From Callaeas wilsoni (Eukaryota; Chordata; Aves; Passeriformes; Callaeidae): a stretch of DNA of 64,000 nt. This document shows, one piece after another, positions 1-11,700 of this stretch. The notes beneath the pieces were generated by a model. The model was not told the origin of the DNA and searched no databases. It worked only from the letters and a program-made list of their open reading frames with translations. The stretch covers positions 1-64,000 of the forward strand of contig VWPU01012285.1 in assembly GCA_013398955.1 (NCBI GenBank), given 5' to 3'. The number at the start of each line of letters is the position of its first letter. The first letter of the stretch is position 1. The position numbers and the translations under genes are program-made.

Positions 1-129
1 CTGAGCCTGTTTTGCCCTTGAAAGATTTCTCCCGGTCCTTTTCTCACTCATGAAGTGTTAGTTAATTATTTTTCCTCCCCTCCTCTGCCCAGCTCGTGGG
101 TGCCTGGCTTTGGGCCAGTGTCAAACCAC

Positions 130-183
130 AACACATGGTCTGTAAAGTTCCTTCCAACCCAAACCATTCCGTGATTCCATGCA
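130..183 (+). repeat. CR1 LINE 3' end fragment
   Basis: The stretch reads ttccttccaacccaaaccat then tccgtgattccatg, the typical 3' end of avian CR1 on the plus strand. It is 5'-truncated and very short. Confidence 0.75.
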
Positions 184-1658
184 TTAGGAGCGTTTCAAGT
201 GTCATGTACACATTCACAGCTCTCTTCCTTTGCAACATCATTAGGGCCAATTTGGTCAAAGTAAGTAAAAAATTAGTAGAAAAATACTTTTCTGCTTTCA
301 TAAGCAGGAGTGCTGCAATAATTTACAGCCTCACATCCCAGAAGTACTCCATGATTTCTATGGGAACAAGTGCAGATAATGAAGTAATTTAGCAATCATG
401 GAGCCAAACCTTGGGTACTAACGATTTTTGATGATGAATTCTTTTATATGGAGACTAATTATGGCCTTTGGAGCCATTTTGGCTTCTTTGTTTATAAAAC
501 CTCCACTTCTACAGGGCCGATTTTGAGGCATTCACCTCTGCACACATCAGCATCAGCACTAGGTGGCAGCTATGACAACACATTGCAGAAGACAAGAAAA
601 CGAGTGACTTTTATCAAGGGCTTGAATTTAACAGTCCTCCCGATAACCAGGATTAACACCATCATTTGTAGCAACCTTCCACAGCAAACAGTTGCAAGGT
701 GATGAAGATGTTCAGGGAAGCAGCTGCAAATCAAAGTTGGTGCATTTGTACCTTGCTAAAACCAAGATCAAAGGGTTACAGAGAAAGGCTTCCTCTTGTC
801 ATCCCTGCAGAATGATGTGATAATCCCCACTCTCTTCTGTGAGTGGCATCCCTGGGAACTCTGGCAGCCATGGAATAACAGGATGGGCCTGCCACCTCAG
901 CCAGGTGTTCGCTGGACTAGCAAAGCAAGGCCCACGTGCTGGCCAGTGGCTCATGGTCACCTTCACAATACTCTTCTGAAATGAAGAATTATTCCCGCCT
1001 ACTGAAGACAGACATGGCTGCACCAACACATCCCCAGCTTCCCTTGAGGCTCCTGCAGCCCCATACATGGGAGTGTAACATCCTAAACTGAGGATCTGGC
1101 CCAGAAGCACCTAAGGTGACTTGAACCCTTCATAAGAGCAAAGATCTCCCAAGTCTGGGACTTGTGCCCAAACTATTTAATGTATGTTTCACAACACAAC
1201 CCAAGAAATGTGTGCTCATCAATACAGCAAATGCTTCCTAATTCTGGACTAAGCAGAAGATAGACTCACTCACTATTACAGGAATCTTTGGAAGCCATTC
1301 ACAAAAACGTGCTTCTAATTTACATAAACCTGATCTTTGCTGTAAATCAAACACTGAACAGGCACAGCCCAGGGCTGAGGACCATTTCAAAAATAACTTT
1401 CATCATTAAAGGCACATCCCAGCAGGATAACCATGAGGCCTCAGCCAAAATTATTATTTGCACATGAACCTCTGGAAACATGGAACTGGTTTGGCAGATT
1501 TCAGATGAGTACATCAGTTTATGAGTTTCAAGATTCAAAAAAAGATGGGATAACCGAGCCCAAAATTCTGCCCTACTTTCTAGCCAGTGGTAACACTCCC
1601 TGTCCAGAGGGACAACTTTGCAGTGGATCCCTTTCTTAAATAAAGCTTTGTAATTCAT

Positions 1659-1893
1659 GTGTGGGAATGGCTTCAAACTGACAGAGAAGAGGTTTAGATT
1701 GGATATTAGGAAGAAATTCTTCCCTAGGCCCTGGCACAGGTTGCCCAGAGAAGCTGTGGTTGCCCCATCCCTGGAAGTATTCAAGGACAGGTAGAATGGG
1801 ACTTGAAAAAACCTCGTCTAGTGGAAGGTGCTCCTTGGAACAAGATGATCTTTAAAGTCCCTTTCAACCCAAACCATTCTATGATTTTCCTTG
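1659..1893 (+). repeat. CR1 LINE fragment
   Basis: This has the CR1 3' region order on the plus strand: ggcttcaaactgacagagaa, ttggatattaggaagaaatt, cacaggttgcccagagaagc, and the terminal ccaaaccattctatga. An internal deletion follows 'ttccct'. The 145-aa minus-strand open frame over it is a non-coding reading. Confidence 0.9.
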
Positions 1894-2685
1894 CCCATGC
1901 ACCTCCTAAAGTTTTTGGAACATCCCCTGTTTTTTCCAGTTATGCTTCCCAATGCCATGCTTACTCTCCACATCCCAATACACTGCTCTATGCCTTCCCA
2001 GCAACATCTGTTTTTAACAGCAAAAAGGCAAGACAACTGACCTGGGAGCTGTAAGCCCATTACAACTGGGCCTGTTGTCTGTACACTGTGTAATACACCG
2101 TCAATAAGAAAAACCCATCCCATTATTGACAGGAAGCTGAGAGGAAAAGTGCATCTAGTCTCTGTGGATGCCTCATGTAAAACAAAAATAGCTCAATGCT
2201 GTGCTCTGAAGCACAGCCTATCCCAGGAATAAGATGAAAAACAGTGGGAAAGCATTGGAAAAAATGCATTTGCATCGAACAGTTCACGCAGCTTTTGTGG
2301 GTGGGTTTTCAAACCACAGTGTAAGAGACAAACCATGAGCAGTTCCTCAAGTAACACAAGGTGAAAACGTTGCCACCTTTGGGTGAAGGTGTGCCCTGCC
2401 AAGACTAGATTTAACACAGCTTCTCCACCATGCTGAGGCCCACTATGCGCTGTAGCCATCCTCAAATGCTGCTCAGAACCTATCCTTAATTCCCTACTTC
2501 GGCACTCTTGGATTTATCCTATACAAATCCTCTTACAGAAGGCATGCAAAGCCACCAATTGCCTCAGCACTACCACATTAAGGAAAATAATGGGCTTAGC
2601 AACATGTCCTAAAATCTGAAGAAAGATCTAGGGACTTGTTGACTGATTCCCCTGTGCCACAATATACACACAAGACAGGTAAACA

Positions 2686-3720
2686 TAGAAATATTTAGAT
2701 TGGAAAAAGACTCTAAGATAATTGAATACAGCCATTAACCTCACACTGCTAAGTCCACCGGTAAAGCATGTCCCTAAGTGCCACATCCACGTGGCTTTTA
2801 AATACCTCGAGGCATGGTGACTCAATCACTTCTCTGGGCAGTCTCTGCCAGTGCTTGATAACAATTTCCATGAAGAATGTTTACATAAAACCTAATCTGA
2901 ACCTCCCTGGTGAAACCTGAGGCTGTTTCCTCTCCTCTTGTCCCTTGTTCCCTGTGACCAGACCCTGGCCCCCAGCTGGCTGCACCCTCCTGTCAGAGTT
3001 GTAGAGAGTGAGAAGATCCCCCCTGAGCCTACTCTTCTCCAGGCTTAACCCTCCCCTCAGCTATTCCTCATCAGATCTGTGCTCCAGACCCTTCCCCACC
3101 TCAGTCCCCTTCTTTGGACACACTCCAGCCCCTCAATGTCTTTCTCATCCTGAGGTTCCCAGAAGTGCCCCAGGATGTGAGGTGTGGCCCCTGCAGTGCC
3201 CAGCACAGGGGACAGTCACTGCCCTGGCCCGCTGCCACCCCATGGCTGGCACAGCCCAGGGGCCATTGGCCTCTTGCTCCCCTGGGCACACCTGGGCTCA
3301 CGTCCAGCCGCTGTCCCCAGCACCCCCAGGGCCTTTCCCAGCTTTCCAGCCCCTCTGCCCCAGCCTGGAGCTGCAGGGGGCTGGTGTGACCCACGGCAGC
3401 ACCGGGCCCTTGGCCTTGTTGACTCTCAGACCCCTGGCCATGGATCCAGCCTGTCCAGATCCCTCAGAGCCTTCCTGCCCTCCAGCAGATCCACACTCCT
3501 ACCCAACTGGGTGTCATCTGAGAAATGACTGCGGATGCACTTGATGCCCTCACCCAGGTCCTTGATTAAAATATTAAATAAAACTGGCCCAAATACTGAG
3601 CCTTAGGGAATACCACTGGTGACCAGCCATCAGCTGGGTTTAACTCCATTCACCACCCCTCTCTGGGCTCAGACATTCAGCCTGGGTTTTACCCAATTTT
3701 TCACATGCAGCTGCATGGGA
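2686..3720 (-). repeat. Long CR1 LINE copy with remnant of ORF2 end
   Basis: The longest CR1 copy in the window (about 1 kb) lies in reverse orientation. It starts near aaatatttagattggaaaaa (3' end of the element) and runs through ctgagcctactcttctccag and ctccagcccctcaatgtctt to actggcccaaatactgagcc, ccttagggaataccactggt and taactccattcaccacccct. The far part corresponds to the C-terminal reverse-transcriptase region of CR1 ORF2 and is broken by many changes. It is inactive. Confidence 0.92.
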
Positions 3721-4975
3721 GACACAGCCCTTCACAGTGTGGCCTGTCTGCTCCTCCCTTGCAGCATGAAGAGATGGGCTCTGGTGCTTATTCACGGTGG
3801 GCTGCAGGGGTATGAGTCAGGTCTTAAATAATCAAACTGCAACTGAAATAATACCAAAGATGGGGGAGCTGAATGCACTTGATAGCTTGACACACAACAG
3901 AAATGCTGTGCTACACTAATGACTTTGCTCCCTGACACTTATCCACTCCAAATGAAGCAAACTAGCTCTGTCATTTCCCAAGAAACTGAATCTCTGGGGA
4001 TGAAGGCAGGGGTGGAGCACACATTCAGTGCACAGGGCCATCAGCACAAATTACACAAGCTGTACATTCACATCTCAAGCCCATTAAAAAAGAAGGATTG
4101 CTCTCCTTCATGTGACAGGAGATGTCTAGGGCACCAGGATTATTTAATGGGGGCTGATGGATCTGCAATAAGGGAAATCGTCACTTTGTGAGAGCACAAA
4201 GCTCTCTGTAATGCACAGAAAGGAAGAAGCAGCTCTGCACTATTAAAGATTAATTGTGAAAATTGACTTGTTCAATTACAGAAAGAGCAATGGGGCATTA
4301 TCGCTGCTCTTTCTTTCAGCCTCCAGACCTGCAGAGTTCTGAAAGGATTTTTATTACATTACTGTTCCACTATCTGAACATTTACATAAACTAGGTAAAA
4401 TATTATAAAACCATGCAGCAGTTTAATATAAACTGGGCTTGTTATCATTCACAGCAAACACTCTCCAGCCTGCAGAAGCTGTGGTTACTGACCTTGCAGA
4501 CCCTACCAGGTTGAAGGCCAGCGACCTCTCTCTTTTCCACTTTCTACACACTCAGTTTATAACTGTTTTTCCTCACTGTCTGTTTGGGAAGAAGTAGCAG
4601 AACAAATCTGGAGAGCTGCCAAGCACAGATGCTTTCCCCCAAATTTTTCAATTGTCTTCTTTCCTTAATAACAAAGTCACTCAGGAAAATGGAAAAACAT
4701 TCACTTTGCAAATATTTATGGGAAAAATATGTCTGTGGTCAGTCAAAATTTCATGGCAATGGATTTTTTCCTACCACGTTGACCTAACAGAGAAATAAAA
4801 GGTGTTGGATTCTTCTGCTCCAGCCTCTTGGCAGTTTGGCTGTTAATCTTGCCCTGGATAAGAGAGGGATATCAGAGAGGCTGTGGGACCTCTGTCTTTG
4901 GAGATACTCAGAATTTGTCTGGACAAGACATCAGGCAATCTACAGTAATTTAGCCCTGCTGTGAGCAGGGGTGGT

Positions 4976-5116
4976 GCCACAAGACTGCCAAAATTCTCTT
5001 CTGATACAAGTTTGTCTTGCCCTTTTGTGTTTCCTCCATAACAGGAGATTGCCACAAGATTGCCAAAATTCTCTTCTGATACAAGTTTGTCTTGCCCTTT
5101 TGTGTTTCCTCCATAA
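4976..5116. repeat. 75-bp tandem duplication (about 1.9 copies)
   Basis: The unit starting gccacaagac at 4976 is repeated from 5051 with one mismatch over 66 bp (aagactgcc versus aagattgcc). The period is 75, so a repeated peptide appears in minus-strand frames. It lies in intron 15, and the near identity implies a recent duplication. Confidence 0.93.
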
Positions 5117-5502
5117 GCCCACATTCAGCTAAAGTCAGGAGTCACTGATGAGATCAGGACCTGCGAAGCTTGGGCCTCAAAAAAAGGCAGTTCATGGATT
5201 ACTACAAATAACTTGGGAGATTCCTACCCTGGGATATTCAAGAAGTTTCCAAGTGAGTAGCTGAAAATGGAAATCCAGGCAAAAGTTCTGTGGAGCTGTG
5301 TTAGATCACCGCTTCTCTCCCCCAACACTGAGCAGTCCCTGGGAACAGCTTTTGCGTCCTTACCAGTGTGCGGGAAAGATTTACTCTCATCATTTGCCCT
5401 AAGGAAAACCTGGCATCTCTTTCTAGATCTTTCATCCAACGTTGCCAGAACAATTCCTTTAGGACAAGGAAAATAATTGGGTCTGAGCAGCATCGCACTT
5501 AC

Positions 5503-5718
5503 GGCAGAAGTCGGGTTGTCTCCACTGGACGAGGATGCTCTTCCTGGCACAGGCTGCTGCGTAATTAGCAATGGCAGAGCACAGGCAATCCTTGCCACTG
5601 GAGCAGGAGCAAACATCAAAGCGGCAGTTCTTCATGTAGGGAGTGGGACTGACTTCATGGTGACAAGGTTCAAAGGCAGGAGACATCAGAACTGAGCAGG
5701 AATCCTCAGCATATTTAG
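5503..5718 (-). CDS. VWF: VWF exon 15: C8-2 domain
   Basis: This 216-nt exon (residues 575-647) has acceptor CTTTTTAG and donor GTAAGT. It encodes the second C8 domain: [46 protein letters not shown] and WRQPDFC. It is the last VWF exon in the window. The next exon should begin the second TIL module and was not found between 1 and 5502. Confidence 0.97.
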
Positions 5719-8700
5719 CTAAAAAGAGAAAAATGACATGCTCATGCTGAATCAATCAGTGGCTTTCACGGAAAGCTAGAGGAGCCACAGTAAGCATTTT
5801 CTTTTCCTTTTATTAAAAAAAAAAAAGCCAAAAAACAACAAACAAACCACACAACAATAAAACAGGATCAAGCAGGCACAGATAGCGCCATAGCTCATAT
5901 GTCATGTGCTCTACTGAAAGAATAATGTTTCACTAGTAAAACAAATCAAGGAAAAGCAATGCTTTTATATTCTGTTAGCACTATTTCTGGTGCTGTAATT
6001 CCTTTTACAGGGCCTCTGCTTTCTGCTGCCTTTTTATATTTGCAAAATTAAACTAACTTTTGCTTTCAATTTTCACAAAATATTATGTTTTCCTTAGGAA
6101 GCCTGTATCAATACAAGTCTCTCTGTGGGTTTTTTTTTGTTGCTGTTGTTTATCAGGTTTTTTAAAACATATGTTACAGCCACTCTGGTAATAATGTCAG
6201 CAACATTAGCTTCTTCTCTCTTTATTTTCCTTTTTTTTTAATGTAAATGGAAGACCACCATTTGCTGCACACATTAATTTTGGATAGAGTTCAGTACCTA
6301 AATGAGGATTGAGATTGCAGGGGTCACTGTCTTGTTTTAACAAGTCCTGGCAGTCTGCATTGAGCTTCCAGGAGTTTCCAAAGTCTTCCAGAAGGGATTC
6401 CACCATGCCAGAAGGTGTAAGAAAATCATCCCCTCGGTTCCCATTGTAATTTCCACACAGCCCACACATCCTTTCAGAGTAGACTGGAGACACCTAAGGA
6501 ACACAACATCAGCCTGGTCATCTTCCAGAACAGGTTACCACTGTAGAGCAAGATTTTTTTAAGGAATGAACCAATTTAACAGTCAAGAAAATTCTCAAAC
6601 ACACATCAAAATACTAGAGACACAATGCCATTTTACTGCATTTTTAAACGTCTAACAAAAATGCTTCTATTAGTAGTAACAGGACAATTTTTGCACGGTA
6701 CAGTGAATTTCAGAGGGTGACCAAGAGAAAAACAGTTTCTCTTTATGCCTTGATCAGCAGTCCAGTTTAGTCTTTCCCTATTCTCCCCCTTCATTCATAT
6801 AAATGAGCAGGGCAACAGTGAGGGTTGCATTTTTTTTAATGTAATTCCAGTGGCACTTTGGGGAAAGAGACTGCACCTGGGAGCATTTCACATTTTAAAT
6901 GAAAACTGGCTGATGAAGGAAATTTTTAACAGGCTGTTTTATCACAAAATTGAGGCAATATTGGAGAGGTTCCCCTCACCACTGAGGACCCTGGATAAAA
7001 TAAGGAATAAACTAATACCCCTAAAGCTACCTCACATTAGAGCTTCCTCCTGCCTAGAGGAACTTCAGGCACACTAAAAGCAGAATTGCCAACAACCCAC
7101 AGAGCAGGTGCACTTTTCACCCTGTTTTATTCCTGCTGCAAATCAAGGGGCCGCTGAAAGGTAACCCTGAACCTAGAGGTAAACAGGGAGAAATCTCTTC
7201 AATAACATCTGCAGCACAAAGGCACCAATACCTTTTATTTTAGTAGGAACTGTCAGTTTCTGTTAGGAGTAAAGCTCTGGTACATTAAAATTACTATTAA
7301 CTACTCAGGAGCCTTGATGCTACATTAGCCCTCTGTATCCATGTAGTTGAGTGCTAGTTTAGGTAGGCTTGCAGGAGTAACCAGTGAAACAAACAAAAAA
7401 AAGTTAGAAAAATCCACATTTTTAAAGAAAACTGGTTTTCTGTATAAATAAAAATAAAAAACATCCTCCAAAATATAACCTGATACTACCCACAATTCAA
7501 ACAGGGCGCCAGAGAATAAATATGGAGCATCAAAAAGAACAATTAGAGGATAAATATTCTTACTACTAAGAGCATTACTACTCTTTCATATACACTGCAG
7601 AAGGAACAATGACTCACAACGACTCACACAAATCCAAGTTGTAGTATATTTTGAAGTGGAAGCTCGAATCACAAATATCAGGCAGTAACAGAAAAGGGAG
7701 CCTTCTTGAGGAACACTAGAAGAATTTTTGCCAGAACAAGGCAATGGAAGTGTATCACTTCCTCCAATTGTCAGCAATACTTGGCAGCTGGTCAGTCTAC
7801 AAATCCAACATAAAATAGCTCTCCAAAAGCAATTAAAGAGATACTTCAGATGCCCAGCAAGGGAAGGAGCAGACAATTGGAGAAACTTCCACTGGTTTTA
7901 TGGGTAGAGGATCTGGAGCAGAAAATTAGGCTTGTTTTCAGTGGGACAAAAATTTGCCAGGTTATATGGGTCTCTGACCAGGCAGAAAAATAGTCTGAAT
8001 ACTGAGGAAAGCCAAAACTCCTGAGATGTGCCAAGGGACTGAAGTGAATTATTCTAAGCCCCAAAAGAACTTTTAGGACCCTAGGAGCGCAGAGATACAG
8101 GTTAAATCAAAACAACAACCACAAACCCACAGATGCTTTCTAAAATTATTCCAGACCTTTCTTATCTGTTTTCTTTTCAACTCTTGAACTCAGTTCTGAA
8201 CTGGCTTTCATAACCCTTTGCGCCGTACGAGACGTGACATTTAAGCCAGATTTTGGGGCAGGCAAGGAGAATGCAAAAGCAATGCCATGGTACAAGGAGA
8301 GCAGTGTTTACCACTTGACAGAAAATCCCAGGAAATCTGGTTTTCTTGGCAAAATTCCTCTCAGTGAGCAGACCCCTACTAAAAAGGGGGTTCAAAGGCA
8401 GTAGGGCTGTGGTTACAGCTTCCTAACAGATCATTTCTGTTAAACCTGGCTCAGGTATTTCTGCACTCTGCTGTGTCTGCAGCACCAACAAAACCTAATT
8501 GTTAACCAAGGCTGACTTCAAACATTCCTCACAGTAGAAGGAGCACGCAACACATCTTGTATGAGCTGATTTCTTTTTCCTGGAAATTATGAGTAACTGT
8601 GTCCCTGGAGGCCTTTTCTTGCCTTAAGTCGTTCACATCCGTTGTTTTAGACAGGGCAGTCAAAGAAAATAAAAACAAAACTCCAGTTTGAAGGGTATCT

Positions 8701-11700
8701 GCTGAACGAAACACAAAACTGTTCACGGTTAGTAATGGCCGTCATTGCACACACACACAGAAAAAAAGGGAGGGAGGAGAAAAAAAGCTGCCAAGCTGCT
8801 GCAAGATAAAGTGTTTGTTTCTGGAATACAAAAGGACCTGTATGTCACTCTGGGGGTAGCAAAAGAGAAAGGAATTTCTAACATGCAACACAAAGCAATT
8901 TCTGACTTCAGACAAGAAAATCTTTGTACATATTTAGGTTGAATGAGAGAGGGGGCAAACAGGCAGAAATAAAACAGGCAGAAAAAGTACCTTCACTAGG
9001 AGTTCTCCATGACCATCCCAGTCAATCTGCAAATCTTCCCCGTAGGTGAGGCGAACGGAACTCCTCACCATGCGCTGGACACGGAGGGCACCTGAAGGCA
9101 ACCATAGCGTGTCAGTGACCTTTCCAGGATGTAGTGACAGGACAAGGAGGAACGGCTTCATAGTGACAGAGAGGAGGTTGAGGTTGGATATCAGGAAGAA
9201 ATTGTTCCCTGTGAGGGTGCTGAGGCCCTGGCACAGGATGCCCAGAGAAGCTGTGGCTGTGCCATCTCTGGAAGCGTTCAAGGCCAGGCTGGATGAAGCT
9301 CTGAGCAACCTGGGATAGTGGAAGGTGCCCTGCCTATGGCAGGGGGTTGGAACAAGATGATCTCTACAGTCCAAACCAAATAATGCTGTGATTCCATGAT
9401 TTCAAGCTTCTGGTTGAAAAACAATAATTTCAAAAAGAATAGACCAACAGTGGTTTTCACAAATTTCACAAGTGCAGACCAGCTTAATTCTCCTGATTTT
9501 AGGGGGGACAAGTCAAGATGTCTCACCTGCATGGAGGGAAGCTGAAATGACAGAGCTTCTAGAAGTGACTGAAAGTGAGAGTTTGGCATTGAAAACACTC
9601 TTTGATCGAGCTGGGCTAAGGCATGTCTAAAACCACTACTAAGTAGGAGCCTTTCAGTGGCTGGCCAGAGTCAGCCCGTGTGAACACACCTTGCAGCAAA
9701 GGGATCTGTATATCCTGTCCATTCAGCGAAACTCCTCCTCCATGTTTCATTTTAATGAGGCTGTTGTCCATATCCTGGATCCGCACAGAAGCTGAGCGAG
9801 TGCACACGGCATCAGGATCATCTGCACACTGCAGAGAAGGGAAAATCTGCCTCAAACCTCACGTTTTCACTTTCTTGGTGACTTAGTCCCAGAAGGCATT
9901 TTGGCATCTAATTTGGGAGGTGTTGAGTGTCACACTGGTTTTACAGATCTGGTTTCTGCATCCCACAGACACCAGGCTGGCAGCCTTCCCTCCATTATCC
10001 CGCTAATCACACGCCAGGGCCGAGCTCCCTGTCTCAGAGCCTGGAAAGGGATCTGTGGGTGTTCCACCAGATCCCTGGGAGCGATCCACAGCAGTGACCA
10101 GCCCCACAGCTGTGGCAGGGACAGGAAGGACACCTGACCAACACAGCCTGGGAAACAGCCACGCAGTTCACATTACTGAGACTCCTGAGGTGTTTGTTTT
10201 CCCGCTGTGGGATACTCAGATGAGGAACAGGGACTGCGGGGGCCCCACATCTCCTCCCTGGTTTCGAAAGGGAAGTTTCAGTGGAAACCTGTCCTGCAGG
10301 TTGCCAAGCACCCATGACCTCAGAGTTGCACTATCAGAGCTCTCTAATGCAGGAGACAGACGCAGAGGGTGAGTAGAACCGTCACAGCCCATTTCTCCAA
10401 AGCCTGCAACTTCCCTGGTGCTGCTGGACAGGCTGATACTCCCCTTCCCTCCTGTCAGTCTCCTGTCTCCACTGCATCTCTCATTGCCTTCAGTTCCTCT
10501 GTCCCCATCCCTTTTTTCCCCTCTGCTTCCTTCAGGGTCCTTTTCAGTCTCCAGATTTGTTCACCTTTTCCCAAGCACAACTGGTCAATTCATTTCACAA
10601 GTCATTTCAGGTTAACCTCCCAGTGACAACCCCCTTCAGGGTCTCCATCCCACCCTGCACCAGCCTGGCTCCCCTTCCTGCCTCCCTCACATCCATCAGG
10701 GGAGACAGAAGAGAAAGTCAGGAGCTGCTGTCTGACTACAAAAAAAATCACCAGCCAATCCCACTAAATAGGAAGCGACACAAGGCACTGCTCTGCCAGT
10801 GCACTCTCCTTGGTGTCCAAGGAAATGTCCCTTCCCCACAGGCATTAGGGAGGCACCAGCAGCCAGGGTGCTTGGCAAGGGGTGCACCCTCGCCTCTGTT
10901 TGTTTGTTCAGCTGGCAAAGAGTCAGCCAGGGCCCATTCTCCAAACTTCATCACGAGTATCCATCCCCAGGTAGGTTCCTGGGAATGGTGGTGAGGAGAA
11001 GCAAAACACTTATTAACTAAGGAGAAAGACTGCATCTGTTATTTAAACTAATTATCTAATTATCTCATAGGGAAATTACTTCTGTTGGCCTGTGCATCTG
11101 CAATTGATATCATAGTCCCAACAGCCCTGCCCTCTCTCTCAAGAGTGTGAGTAGAGGCACCAGCCAAGGCTGCTGTTACCTGCACCGTCTCGATGATCAC
11201 AGAGAAGGAATTTTCCACACAATCCTTGGCAAATAAGTACTGGCAAATCCCGCTGAAGGTGAAATACTTGTTGTCAAAGCTTTTGAAATGAGACTGGCCG
11301 GTGACAGAGCATTCCCCTGGAAAAAGCAAAAAGCCATTAATCATTCCAGTGCCAGTTGCGAGCAAAATTCTGCTCGGCCCCACAAGCCTCTGAGGGGGAC
11401 GAGCAGCCCTGGTGGAACAGGTTGTACAAGGCCCAAGCTCCCCACAGAGCAGAAAGCACCAGCAAGATCCTTATCTCACTGTTCATTTCCGTAAGGTATT
11501 ACCAGTAGTAACAGAGGAACGAACAACAGCTGGGGAACACGGAATAAATCGCAGTCAGGAGCTGAAATTTGTGCCTATGGAAAAGCCTATATTCTTTTGT
11601 TGGGATGCCTGAATACCAATAAGTTATTTTAACATAAAATACCTTATGAGAATGAAGAGCTGGAAGATAATGTCTGTGGGAGTTTTTCCAAGGGTAGAAT

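Larger units (their letters stand above)
1..5502 (-). other. VWF: VWF intron 15 (partial)
   Basis: No open frame here has the cysteine pattern of VWF exon 16 or resembles any other protein I recognise. The stretch contains three CR1 fragments and a 75-bp tandem duplication; the rest looks like unique intron. The intron donor is at 5502 and the acceptor lies outside the window. Confidence 0.85.

Noticed and set aside
3008..3544. A 178-aa proline-rich plus-strand frame
   Set aside because: It reads the wrong strand of a GC-rich CR1 copy.
4843..5124. Minus-strand frame with a repeated YGGNTKGQDKLVSEENFG peptide
   Set aside because: It arises from the 75-bp duplication within intron 15. There is no family resemblance or splice context.
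1..5502. Search for VWF exon 16 (second TIL module)
   Set aside because: No minus-strand stretch with the expected Cys pattern and splice sites was found, so the exon presumably lies beyond the left edge.
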